A stretch of DNA of 64,000 nt from Eutypa lata (lineage: Eukaryota > Ascomycota > Sordariomycetes > Xylariales > Diatrypaceae). Below the pieces are notes generated by a model that was not told the origin of the DNA, searched no databases, and worked only from the letters and a program-made list of their open reading frames with translations. Location of the stretch: positions 1,674,001 to 1,738,000 of the forward strand of contig JAKULF010000007.1 of assembly GCA_022661535.1 (NCBI GenBank). The letters are read 5' to 3'. The position numbers and the translations under genes were made by a program. Of this stretch, positions 10,782-23,471 are shown in pieces (the stretch's first letter is position 1; each line of letters begins with the position of its first letter).

Positions 10782-13181
10782 CAAAGCCAAGGACTATTGA
10801 TGGCATTCGTACTATATAGCAGCCTGCCCTGCAGGTAACCATTAGACTGTGAGTCAAGCACTGTGACGCGGCTTGACACCTCGAGACTTCTCAGATCACC
10901 TTCTGGAGAGAATTTTCATTCCAAGGGAGAAAAGATGAGAAAGAGAGTAAAGGATTATTGCAATTTGGCCCCAGACTTCTCGAGAACTACGCAGCTTAGA
11001 ACACTCTAAATCTAACGAGCTACTCGAGAGACAGGGCTTACCTCCACTAACTTCAAGGGGTGATAGTAATAATGCAGGTAAAGACTCCTGCTACGACTCT
11101 GTATAAAATCAAGGTAGCCATAAGCCCATTATCAACTATTACTAGATAAGCGGCCATCGCTTATATGTCTCAAAATGCTTACAGGAACTAGACCGAGTGG
11201 GAACGAACATCTTTTCTTCCAACAGACTGCAGTACTTCACTTTCGGCCGGAACTGTGGGGTGGGGCTTAGACACAACTGCTTTTATTGAGTAAGTAGGTA
11301 GTGGTAGTCTACATCGAGGGCCTGAGCCGGATAACATCGAATTATGTCGATGCATTCGCTGAACACTGTTTTCTATGCTCAGTAGATAGTAACAAATTTC
11401 TCATGGCAACCAGGTACGTACATAGGATAATAGGCTAATGGTTGATCTAAACGTGCCTATGAAGTACTCATAAGTCGAAATTAACATGGACGAATTGTAG
11501 TCAGAAGCTACTCTCATACAGGCCACATCTTGAACTTCGAGAGAAGAACCAGGTAGGATATGCCTGATTTATTATCGTTCTTAGGTGCTCAGTACAGCCT
11601 ACCTGAATAAAGGTTCTGTACCTATATCAAGTAAGCAGCGTTCTATGTAGAGGGCCGGCAAAAGCCTCTAAAGGTTCCCGGCATCTTCTCTAAAATTCAG
11701 CTCCACCGCGGCCCGTTACGAGGATGCAAGGAGGCGACTTGCATCAACATGTAGAACAACGCTGTATATTGATAGCAAGATTGAGAACGCCTTGATAGAG
11801 ATTTAACAAAAAGAATTCTTCTAAATATGAACATGGCTAGATCCAGGGGGCCACTTGTAAATACGTCAATACAAACACTGCCTCGGAATATGTCTCGGAA
11901 TTGAGATGGTCATGCTGACCACCCAGTGTGACTGACAGTAACCGAAGTTCTGTTACACGTGTTGGGTGTCATCAGCACTTTCCTAGATAGGCTGTGCTAT
12001 CCTCGACACGAGAACTGGCTGAAAAGCGGGCAACTGCATTTTGTTTGTTATTTATACCGAAATAAACGACCTACGCGGTAGCCTGTTGGTAGTCCTAGTT
12101 TCATGGCCGCGAGATGTAGTCAGCTCTCTGAGGTATATAAAACAGGCTTCCTGACTTATATCGTTGAATCTGTGTAAGAAGACAACGCGGCAGATACCAT
12201 CATACCAATACATTCAAACCGAGTGAGAAGCCCATTGCAGCTTTCGAGTACGTTGAAGAAAATATGCGGGGACAACAATTTCAGCGTAGAAATGCGCAAT
12301 TATATATACATTGTTCGGGTTGAAAGTTCAGGAGCAGTTCTAGCACAATAAATTCAGGACGCAAAGACCCAGGATGCAAGTGTAGAGGTCAGGAGTTGTT
12401 TTATTTTAGTATTAACAATCTGACAAATAATAGTTTAAAATCTTGGATCGAAAAACGTCGATACCTTTCCAGATCCATGGCAAGATTGGCAGCGGACACA
12501 TCCTACCAGGGATATCAGGTGGATAGGGCCATAGGCACTGTGATGTTATTCCATAATGCCACCTTCATTTCCAAAGATCACTGAATATACAAACATATTA
12601 TACGTCTATTCCCTGCAAAGGTTGTGAAACTGAAAGGGCGGCGTAATGTAGCCCAAGTTTTGTACGCGAGGATCTCAATGGATAATTCAACGAAAAGGAC
12701 CATTTAGAAGGGAACCCTATTCGTATGACAGCATTTGAGCAACAGTCGCCCCGGCTTCACCGGCTACAATACTCTCCAATACTGTCTTGTCCACTCAGCC
12801 ATTTGTTACGCTAGCCCACTCAAAAATGCAGTTTGACTACACAGCCATAATGAAAGTGCAACTGTTTACTATACTATGTCTTAGAAGGCCGAATAAAGGT
12901 GTGAGACCGGTCTACCCGGTGTACGCCCAATTGTGTTACTAAGCTATGGAAAGAAGTATATTAAATAAAGCCAATAGGATGATGTCCAACTATCCTAAGT
13001 AGTAAATCAGCGCCATGAGAGTTTCTCTATCGTCCTCTTCGGAACGCCTAATCAGTTTATTATTGGCGTCTCCAATTTATTGGAAGTAGTTTAAATTTGA
13101 CCCAGAAGACACTAGTTGGCTGGATAACCCCCATTTCAAAAGCAGATTAGCCAACGAACTTGTGCGCACACCAGCAGAACA
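10782..13181. promoter_or_regulatory. Divergent 2.4-kb intergenic region between the two kinase-type genes
   Basis: No coding region recognised. It separates two outward-facing, related genes, so it must hold both promoters. A TATA-like box (tatataaaa) lies near 12133-12141 but is 1 kb from either start, so it is not assigned. Clustered GAA/TTC half-sites around 10894-10925 resemble heat-shock-type elements; this is a visual impression only. Confidence 0.4.
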
Positions 13182-16100
13182 ATGGCCAATACAAGTGGGC
13201 CATCCGAGGAGTCGTCTGACAATGAATCTATTCACAACGGCGTGGACTTATATTCTTGTATTCAATCAGAAATTGTGACTAATGCACAAGTGCTTGGTGG
13301 CCAAGAATTTGTCCCTGTTGACAAAATGGAAATTTTACTCACCAGAGAGAACATCGTTTCAGCCTTGTTCCAATCTGAGCTACAGCCTAACAAGAGCTTG
13401 GTTGAGTTTGTGCTTCAGAAGGCTAGCAGGGCCTTCTTGACACTTGTCCGTGGCAACTGTGTTAAAGCCATTGAGAGGTTCCATGAGAAAGGTTTCGATG
13501 ACAGCAAGTTGCCTGTTGGAAAGGAATCCCCGCCAAAGGATCAGCCGACGGATAATAAGATATTTCGCTGGAAAGTAGGACAGTTAGATGAACGTACTGA
13601 CGGACTGAGACCTGGCCACTTCTCGGCCTTCAAGCATTTCAAGCCAACTGAAGTGGACGCCTTTGTTAGGAATCAGTGGTTGTTCCTCGCTGCCGAGTTC
13701 AACAAGGACATATTCGTATACCAACTACACAAACATCGACCGCTACCGTTCCTAGCTTCAGATGAGAAAGGTAGCACTACAAAAGGGGGGCACTTCAGCA
13801 CAGTCCATCGAGTCAAGGTTCATAGTGCTTACGCAAATGATGAAGTTTTCAAACAGGTGAGAAATTTCGGGTACATATGAGGAAATACAGTTCGGCATGA
13901 CTAACAACCTGAAGGTCGGAAGGAATATGCCGGAGGTTGCCATAAAAGAGTTTCGATCTGATGAGATAGATTACTTTTATAGAGAGCAGAGAACCCTTCA
14001 GTTGATCCGAGGACTCAACCATAAACATCTTATCAAACCTGTTGCTGCCTACGAAAAAGGAGGCAGCCGATGCTTCGTCTTCCTGTGGGCGGCTGGTGGT
14101 AACCTCCGCGACTTTTGGAAAGAAATGGACGATGAGCAAAACACACGACTTAGGTTTGATGCGCCATTAGTAAACTGGGTGCTGAATCAAATGCATGGGT
14201 TGGTCGGTGCTTTGAAAACCCTTCACAGTCAAGGCTGTCGTCACGGGGATTTGAAACCAGAGAACATTCTTCGGTTCACAGAAGGCGAGGGCCATGGGAA
14301 CCTGCTCATTGCCGATGTAGGTCTCGCTAAGTTCCATGCAGTTGATACACAAATGCGGGATAGAAGGTCGTCAATACCGGCCTGGACTTTACGATATGAG
14401 CCCCCAGAGATTTACTCACTTGCACTTGAGGCTGACAAACCCCTTTCACGAGCCTACGATATCTGGTGCATGGGTTGCACGTTCTTTGAATTTCTTGTTT
14501 GGCTACTCTACGGGCAAGAAAGACTCACCGAGTTCAACAACGCAGGGGGCCGGGACGCCAAATTCTGGGAACTTGATAATGGAGAACGTAAAGTCCACCA
14601 CGACGTGCAAAAATGGATGAAGAAATTGACGATAGATCTTCGAGAAAATACAGCCCTTCGAGAAATCTTGAAACTTGTAAAGAACCGCCTTCTCGTGGTG
14701 GAACTGGCAGAAGGAGGGCAGTCGTCAAAGCAAGGACGGGCAAATGCAGACGAGATTTTTAGCTGCCTTGAGCATATTCGCTTGATGGTTGCGAGAAATA
14801 CTTCTTACTTGCTTCATACTTCTAACTGGTCACGTACCAAGTCTTCTAACATCTCGAAGGCGACTCTCACAGTACCAGGATCAGTTCATGGGGCGAGGAG
14901 CCCAATGCGCTTGCCTACTAGGAAAAATTCTAGTGGGGCTAATCCTCAGATTATCGTGGAACACACGGACGGTGATAGTGATCGACCTGCATCAGACGGC
15001 CCTCTTCAAGAAGTATTCCCTTACCCCCCACGTGACTCCAAGAGACATTTGGCTAATGCTGTACCAGTATGTGAGTTTGCTCGTGACTATTTTTGGATCA
15101 TTTGCTGATGAGAGCTTGTCCACGAACGTAGAACGTGAGTGATACTTGACCTCAAAGGTATTAGGAGTTTCAGCTGACGACTTTCAATATACTAGATGGT
15201 ATGTATTTAATACTTTAGTCACGATGTAGCCTTACCAACTAACGGGTATTAGCTGGTAATATCATCCATCCTTTGAATTGAGGTCATAGCAAACCACTAA
15301 CTAAAATAGCAACTCAGCAAGCTGAACGACGTGTGGGAGTCTGCGACTGATAATGATTTTGCACGCCAACTTTTCAACCGAGTCGACTGGCCAAGGCCTC
15401 GAGTATTCTCCCCGGGTACTAAGTTGTGCACGCCATGTAGAACACTGGATGTTTGGTCCTCCAACTTCGAGCTTCCCTTCGACTTCCACATTCTAGAAAC
15501 CAGCTCCAGGGACTGCGACCTCTGTATGCTATTCTATCGAGCCATTCTAAATTCTGGAATCCACAGCGGTTCTGGGAAGATGTTTCGAGCTGGGTCAAGT
15601 ATGAAGTTGCATTCCAGGACCGTGCCGATCATTTCGATCTATGTTGACCCTGGTATGTCTTCACTCTTAGTTCTGATTTTTGAAAGACGATATATTTTGC
15701 TGTACATATCTCATCAATCTATTCATCCAGGGATCGAAAGCTCTGTTCCACCGTTTGCCCAAATAGGCTTACCCCTATTGCCCGAACCTGCCAGTCAAGC
15801 AGAGTTCACATTGCTGCGTGAGTGGATACATGCTTGCGATGAAAACCACAAATGCTTCCCTTATCAATCTAGGGATGACCTTCCCCCAATGCCTACCAGG
15901 GTAATAGACGTCGGGAAAGGGTCGCAGTGGCCGTTGCGTCTAGTTGAGACCAAGCAGAGTTCTAAAAGCAAGTATGTTGCTCTCAGTCATTGCTGGGGCA
16001 ATATCGACGATAAGCAGAAACTCTGCACATATAGAGATAATATCGAGGAACACAAAAAATCTATCGAGTATGCCAGGCTGCCACCCAGCTTCAAGGATGC

Positions 16101-17306
16101 CGTCCGTGTTACCCGGGCGCTAGGTATCCGGTATCTCTGGATTGACTCGATCTGCGTTATCCAGCGAGATGCAAAGGACTGGGAGGCAGAGGCAGGGAGA
16201 ATGGAGAGTGTCTTCAGTTCAGCCTACTGTACCATTGCAGCCACGTCCGCTCAATCATCTGAAGATGGATTCCTTCATAGGACGAAACCCCGGAACTATG
16301 TCTGCCTTCAAACACCCAGTGGCGACAAAGTATATTTTGCGGAAAATATCGATGACTTTCATACCGATGTAGAGGAAGCAACTCTAAATACCCGGGGCTG
16401 GGTCCTTCAGGAGCGAGCACTCTCACGTCGATCGATTCATTTTGCCTCGAATCAAATATACTGGGAGTGCGGCAAAGGGGTGCGCTGCGAGACATTAACA
16501 AAACTCACGAAGTATACTAGTAGCCTTTAATATATTCTTTAGCTCCTGGTACTCATGAACTGATGTTTCCCTTTAGTTCGAAAGCCGCTTTTCTAGGCGA
16601 CTCTGACTTCCCGAAGTCGGGGCTAGAATACTTCAAAGGGGGAAGAATAGTGCTCTTCCAAAACCTGTACCAGATGTATTCTAGGCTTGCGTTCTCGAAC
16701 TCCACGGATAGGTGTATGGGACTTCTAGGCTTAGAACACCGCCTCACGCGCACCTTTCAGACTCAAGGAGACTATGGGATCCTGGAACGATACCTTGAGA
16801 GAAGCCTCCTATGGCAAGCCGCTAATGGGGGAGGTACGATGAGAAGGATAGCATATCCCCAGGATCGGCCCGTCCCATCCTGGTCGTGGATGGCATATAC
16901 TGGCCCCATCTCATACATGGACATCCCTTTTAGTGAGGCGAGCTGGAGCGAGGACACCTTTGTTAACCCCTTTGAGTCTGGACCGTTGCGCTACAGTAAA
17001 CGAAGAAATGAGGGGGAAGTTACACCGGAGTTTTCGGCATTCGCTAAGGACTTGGATATAGGGGGAGTTGAGTTCCATAAACGAGTTGTCCTTGATGAGC
17101 CATCAGGCCATGATGAAACATCAATGAAGTGCGTTTTAATCGGAAAGGGGAAAGCAATGGCCGGAGAAGATGACAGCGTTCACTATGTCCTACTAGTCAA
17201 ACCTGTCCCGGGGGAGTTGAAGGGAGTATACGAACGTATTGGAGTTGGTTCTCTTCTGGCATGCCACATCTCTCCAGGTACAGGCCAGTGGGTGTCGGTT
17301 AGGTAG
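13182..17306 (+). CDS. Kinase-HET fusion protein (protein kinase-like module plus heterokaryon incompatibility domain)
   Basis: Minimal model: join(13182..13856, 13915..15066, 15310..15652, 15731..16511, 16577..17306), 1226 aa. Introns 1, 3 and 4 are well defined (58, 78 and 65 bp). The 243-bp linker intron 15067-15309 may be subdivided. Residues 1-200 are a helical module like that of the divergent neighbour. Kinase: GGHFSTVHRVKV loop, VAIKEF Lys (about 236), RHGDLKPENIL (about 335), then IADVGLAKF (about 359), in which DFG is replaced by DVG, and YEPPE. After a linker, LNDVWESATDNDFARQLF and a CTPC/CDLC cysteine region lead into the HET domain. It has all three motifs: VALSHCWG (about 804), GIRYLWIDSICVIQRD (about 853) and TRGWVLQERALS (about 946), then the PSWSWMAYTG block. 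HET domains trigger regulated cell death in vegetative incompatibility. That this protein senses non-self through kinase signalling is inference. It could instead be two adjacent genes, but there is no ATG or stop spacing typical of a gene boundary before 15310. Confidence 0.84.
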
Positions 17307-18151
17307 TTATGCAGTTCCATTACGACTACTTCATTTGTAGATTAAATAGCGGTTCGTACAGAGTCAGACAGACAGTCAGTCAGTCCACCTCACCAAATCA
17401 CCAGAGAACACTGAGAATAATCCCAAGGCCACATTATCCCTAAGTATGCGCCACCACTTTCTTTTCAGTCACTAGCAGCAGCACAGAAGAGCAAAGACCA
17501 CGGCGACATCTATGGGAATATCTTATCCTACGTCTAAAAATTCGATACCTCCTCATTAACTACCAATAGGCCTGCCTGCCTGCCTGTCTGCTAGCCTTCC
17601 AGCCTGCCTGCTTTCCTGCCTGCCTCAGGGCCCGGGGGTATAATTGTAATCTAGATAGATAGTATAGAGAACTCTCTAGCTTTTTATGTACAAAGAAAAA
17701 GACGTTCGATCGACCGACCGACCAAACCGACCGATGTATGGAGGTCTCCGTTTAATTCTACCTATATGAGATTAAAAAAAAAAAGAGAACGTAGACAGAG
17801 AACGCGGGAGGAGGATCCTGTTGTGGCCTACCGACAATAGTCTAGTCACGTCGCGTCACGCCAACATGTAAAAGGGTACCGTGCCTGCTAGCCTGCCTGC
17901 CTGCCTCCTCGACCTATCCAATCCAGTCCAGTCCAGTCCAATCCAGTATGTGCAATAACGGCAGTCAGTCATTCGTAACGAGGGCGAGAGAAAAAGAGAG
18001 AGGGAGAGAGAAAGGGACTGTTCATTCATGATCTCATTCGTGGGCATGCATTGTATATATGTATTCTAAAAAAGGGCGCAAAGCGCAAACTGGTCGGACT
18101 CGTTGCTAATTGGATTTCGGGATCGAAAAAAACTAGTGCCTAGAGTATCAA
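17307..18151. repeat. Convergent intergenic spacer with tetra/pentanucleotide repeats
   Basis: Between the convergent kinase-HET and kinesin-3 genes. CCTG-type tracts lie at about 17571-17626 and 17881-17906, a CCAGT tract at 17920-17947, CGAC repeats at about 17708-17735, CAGT repeats near 17370-17386 and a GA-rich run at about 17986-18016. Probably untranslated 3' regions; no gene is seen. Confidence 0.7.
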
Positions 18152-21100
18152 TCACTCATCACCAAAACCAGCGTACGCGCTCCCGGGCATGGGACTGACG
18201 GCGCCGGAACCGGTGGCGCTCGTCGTCGTGCTGCCCGTGAAGTAGGTCTGGTCGATGCGGAAGATCCAGTCGAGCTTCTCGCGCTCGTTGCGCGCCGCGA
18301 ACAGCCAGGTGTTGTCCGTCCCGTAGACCGCGAACACCCCCTGCTGCATGCGGTCGCTGAGGCCGCCGAGGCCGGGTCCCATGTTGTTGTTCGAGGTCGA
18401 CGACCCAGTCCAAATGGACGAGACGACGCTACTGGAGGACAGCCTCCGATGACCGCCGCCGCCGCTGCTAGATTGCGTCGCGTTGCCGTTGCCGTTTGTA
18501 TGCTGACTACTACCGTTCCTGCTATCGCTGCCGTCATGGTGATGGTCGTCTTCGGGTCCGTGGTGCCCGTTGAATAGGGCGAGGATCTCGGGCTGGCTGT
18601 CGACGCGCGAGTTGCGCAGACTGACGATAGCCACTTCGTCACCGTCCGTCACGTTATGGATGTGGAGGTAAGGACGTCGCAATTCGACAAACCTCTTAAT
18701 CCACTTGCTCGAATCGTTGTTGGGTACCAAGAGGTAACCGCCTTTGAGCACCTTAGGGTTCTTCGGTACACGGATGATGGTAGCGACGAGTCTCGGCGGC
18801 GTCGTGGCTTCAGGGGCGACACCATTTTCCGGGGGCGTAGTATTTTCTGGGCTTAGAATGCGGATCACTGGGTCTGGATTCCGAGACCAGAGCTTGATAC
18901 ACTTATTCAGAACGGACGCTTCATGCTCATTATATTCGGGCTCCTGAGGCTTTTCCTCAGGCTCTGATGCTTCAGCGGGTTCTGGCGGTGCCTCCTCTTC
19001 CGTCGGTTCTTGGGATTCCGGTTCCTTTGGCGTAGAAGGCCGTGAAGTTTCTGGAGTGTCGTTAAGGAGTGCGCTGATGGAGTCTTCATCGTCATCACGT
19101 TGATTAGGCTGCGGTGATAGATCGTCGGATGACTGGTCTTCTTCTTCTACTGGTTTGTTCTTTGGCTCTGGCAAGCCAATCTTCTTTAAGAAGAGCTGAG
19201 CTGCACCAATTTCACCAATTCGGACCTTCTTTTTCCTCGTAGCGAGATAATCACTTATTAGTGAGACGCCCCGTGGGTGCCAGTTGCTTAGATTCTCTTC
19301 GCCTTTCACGTAGTCATGTTGGCTGTCCATCCGCCACAGGTCACCAACCCGTTTGATAGGTGCGGGTCGCATCTTTAATGTGAAAATACCAGACGTTGAG
19401 TGCACGATCCTGACGTGTTGGAAGAGTGACTGTAGTACTGACGCTTGACGAATATAGGTCCTACCAAGGATCTGGCAGCAGATATTCATCGAAAACTTCA
19501 TCGGCTCAGCGAGATTATCTGAGCTTATATCCCAGGACAACGCCATTTGAACCCTGTACTTGTCTGCCGTTGTCCGGTCTAAGAGAAGCGAGTTGTGCAA
19601 GCTTGAGTCCCATTGTCCCGAGATCGTGACGCTTCGTGTGCCATTTGAATTTTGACGGAAGGTCGGTTTCGCGCTAAGTCTTAATGGTATATCCTGGTTC
19701 GGTGCAGCCATATCCGGTGTCTTGCCCGCGTGGTCGAGAAGCTGGATCTTCCCAACTCTTACGGAGGTGATATCTTCCCACGGCAACGCGTCACCGGAGC
19801 TGTGAGTGAGATTTATCGCTATTCGCCGTTGAAGACCTTGGTGAAGCTGGAAAGTACCGCCATCTAGCTCGCTCGTCTGCGTGATCTCCACAGGCACGTA
19901 ATCTCCATTCTCGCTGAGTTCGAGGATTTGAACTCTAGCTAGTAGATCATGCTTCTCCTCTGTATAGAACTGCGACTCGTTAATGCGTGCACCTTTTGAT
20001 TGGTTGTCGGAGCCCGGTGTAGAATCCCGCATCTCATCCCAACTTAACAATTTATCAAGATGCATAGTTGAGACTTTAGCGAAGATGGCAACTCGAAGAT
20101 TAATATCCAGCGATCCGAACAAAGGGACGCTCATACTATGAACGCTGTCAAATCGTATAGGACCTTCATCAAAGTCTTTGATCATCTGGGTAGTAGTGAC
20201 ATTGTCGACACCAGGAATGAAGAGTTGGGCGTGGACGTCGGTGCCTTCGCGTTCGGCAAAGCCAACCATATCGTGCATCACAACATTGTATTTTAGCGTG
20301 CTCGAAGGTGCTCTAGCGCTAGATGGCTCTAGGGAAAGTTTCATGATGCCAATTGCATGGGAAGTATAAGGGGAGAGAACGTCCAGCGTGAAGTCTTGGA
20401 CCCGACTATCGAAAACCGCCTTGAGAGGGACATCGACCTCACCGACTAGAGAGTACTCGGGCATGCAAGCTTCGATAAATGGATTATCAAGCTTGAAGTG
20501 CTGGGAATATTCCGGCTGGTCGAGGTATTGGTGCATCTGTCGCATCTGTCGAACGCGATCATGGAGTTTCTCTACACTCCATAGGTGCACAACGGAATTC
20601 TTGTAGTCAACCACACGTACTCCTACGCAAGGTTTTTGGGCCTCTTCGAGGGCAACATCGTCGCCTTCAGACACGTCGTTAAGCACCATGTCATAAGAGG
20701 AACAACGCGTGTGCCCATCATCGACCACTGTGAACTGGAACGAGACACTTTCACCTAGCTCTTGGCTCATGATCTGTGCTTCCTTCAGGGTTGCGGCGTG
20801 CTGGAGAACTGATTCGGCCATCTTGACATAGTGGCGGCCCCTCCAATGTTTAACCACATTTTTTGCCCTCTCAATCTCTTCTTCAGAAAGCTTTGGCTTC
20901 GCCTTTGGCCTCTTGAGTGGATCTAACTTCTCAATCTTGGCCTCGAATTCCTGTTTCTGGACTTCGAGTTGCTGCTGCATCTCTGCTTTGAGTTGTGTGA
21001 GAGTCTCTTCCATCTTTTCTTTCTCCTTTTTGATTTCCACTATCTCGACGTTGGCCGCCTCGGCAGATTTTAGTTGACCCTCATATTCTTCTTTCCGTTG

Positions 21101-23471
21101 GTCCAGCTGTAACTGCATCGAGTCCCGGGCATCTTTTAATTTCTCGTCAACTTCGCCCAATTTCGGAGTGGAGGGCATGGTCAATGCTGTATCGAGTGAG
21201 AAGTTATCAATAGTGCCTGCCGACATGTACTTTTCACGGATAGGATATGAAGTGTTGGAATCCAAGTCTTCGTCTCCTTCTCGCTCATTAACACGCTCTG
21301 CCCGAGCGCGCTGGACGTCTGCGAATAGGATGTTCAGCTCCTCATCACTCAGACTCTGTAGGTTTTTGTCAGTGCCCAAAATGGCACCAGCAGCTTCTCT
21401 CCGCGCGAACGACCAGTCTGTATCCCGCCCCCGGTCGGCGGCGGGTGAATCTGGTCGACTTTCGCCGAATTCCGAGCCAGCTTTACTAAAACTTCTGTCA
21501 TGGCCGGGACGTGGGGAAGGAGATGAACGGTCTAGCTGATTAGCAGTCATCGACTGGCGGAGAAGGCTCTGACGATGCTCGTCCCGTTCCGCTCGGGCCT
21601 CCATAGGATGGTTAAATCTAAAAATATGGAAGTCACCCAAGATGACTCGGAATCCAGAGTGCAATCTAGTGGTCTCGGAAACTCGCTTTCCGTTAACCAT
21701 GATCGATGCCCCTTCATGCGGTGTTATCGTAACGATTCCATCGGACCCATTGTCGAAATAGCAGTGCTCATGAAGGATTCGGGTTCCGTTTAGTCGGACG
21801 TTGGCCTGATGCTCCGCGTTTGAATCTACGTTGCCCACAGTGGTCTTGCCTGGCTTGAGGTTGTAAACCAAGCATTCTGCGAGCAAGGGATCATCCGAAA
21901 GGTTGACAAGATGGGGCATCTTCTTAGGCATATGCAAACCGACGAAACCTTTCTCGATACTAATACCAAGTTCTTCAAGAGCGGCCTCACGCTCTTTATG
22001 AATCTCCTCCGTTTTTAGAAGCTTTTCTTCCCATGTTTGATTGAGGTCCGTCAATAGCTTTTCACTTTGGCTGAGTTGATCCGCGATCTCTGCTTTAGAC
22101 ACTTTCTTCACACTGCCATCGGTTTGTGTGATGCTGACAATCTGCTGCTCTAGGGGCGTCCCTTCCGCGTACACCTCCTCAGGTGGAACGGCAACACCTC
22201 CAGCACCGCCAGATGGCCCACCCTGCCCCAATTTGCTTCTTAAGAGAGACAACTCTTCTTTTAACTCTCTAATCATGCGCGCGTTCGCATCTTCGTTGAC
22301 AACAGCGTGGTTCTTGATTCGCTTAGCGGAGTCTGCATATCGAAGTGTACTCAGAGTTTCATCGAAGTTGATGTCGGCAGGACTAATAGCTGCAATCATG
22401 GCCGTCATACTGTTACCACCCAAAGAATCCTTCAATAGCCATGTCAAAACACTGTCTCGGTATGGGACCTGTCCACCTCCTTTTTTCTTTTTCGGCCCCG
22501 CCCCCGTCGAGAGATCAGCTAGTGCTGCTATCACACGGCCAAGAGTCGAAAGGGACCTGTTAATTTCAGCACCTTCCTTCAGTCGAGCTCCGGTGGCACC
22601 GGTCGAAGTTGCTCTTTCCGAACCAGCCAGATCAACTAGACTGATTTTGGCCTGTTTTTCCATCTCCATCTTGGTCTCAGCATCAAACTTCTTTTGAGTA
22701 AGCATAAGTGTGAAGACGGCATGACTTCGACTAGATGTTTCGTTCATGTTGGTTGCTGCAACTGTTCTGGCCTTGTTTCCTTCGTCCATCAGATTTTCAA
22801 TCTCCTGGAAACTAGTGACGACTAGTTTGGCCAAATCCTCCACATAGGGGCCTGTAGACGGATGCTCTCGAACCTTTAGATTGCCCTTTGTTGATGGATT
22901 TAGCAGATCCCGAACCCTTTCGTTATAGATTTCTAGGTAGGAAACTTCAACAGTGCATCGCGTAGTCTTGTCCTCTTGCAAGGTTCCTATCCTTGTGAAC
23001 ATGTCCTGGCAAATTTTAGGTATGATACCGTGCTCCTTTCCGTATCCCATCATGGAATAAGACTTTCCAGAACCGGTCTGGCCATAAGCAAAAATACAGT
23101 TGTTATAACCCTGGAACGCGTTGTCCAAAAGGGGTTTTCCAAGGTCATCGTGCAAATTCTCTTGTCCGGCGTAATTAGGGGCGTTCTTGTCAAAAGACCA
23201 GTAAGACCTATCGAAGGCAAATGTTTTAACAGACGTGTCCTTACCCCCCTTAGCATTATGAGCACCTTCAGCTGGGGGTGACAGGACAGTCTGGTTGCCT
23301 TTCATTTCCACGATACATTTTGACCCGCGATCGATTTCTATCACTAGTCAGCATTTCATCGGGCAATATTACGCTGAAGGTCTAAGTGATCTCGAACTAG
23401 AACCTACCTCTACTATTGAAAGGCCGTACTCTCACCACCACCTTGATATTGCCACCGCCGCCGGGAGGCAT
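18152..23471 (-). CDS. Kinesin-3 (Unc104/KIF1A type) microtubule motor with FHA and PH domains
   Basis: Plus-end-directed motor that carries endosomes and other vesicles along hyphal microtubules. Model: complement(18152..23337, 23408..23471), 1749 aa. The first exon is 64 nt and encodes MPPGGGGNIKVVVRVRPFNSR. A 70-bp intron (GTAGGT, CTGAC, TAG) follows, and the split Glu codon joins to IDRGSKC. Motor: residues about 9-370, with P-loop GQTGSGKS (about 107), SSRSHAVF, DLAGSE and LTWLLKDSLGGN. A short coiled coil follows, then the FHA domain (about 510-600, including NVRLNGTRILHEHCYF). Further coiled coils and KIF1B/DUF3694-type regions lie in the middle. The C-terminal PH domain (about 1600-1740: GGYLLVPNNDSSKWIKRFVE, then NTWLFAARNEREKLDWI) binds phosphoinositides. 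The PH domain is interrupted by about 70 His/Ser/Gly/Asn-rich residues. Length and domain order match fungal kinesin-3. Confidence 0.97.

Noticed and set aside
12396..12584. 62-codon frame in the divergent kinase intergenic region
   Set aside because: Short, no recognisable domain, AT-rich context; chance ORF.
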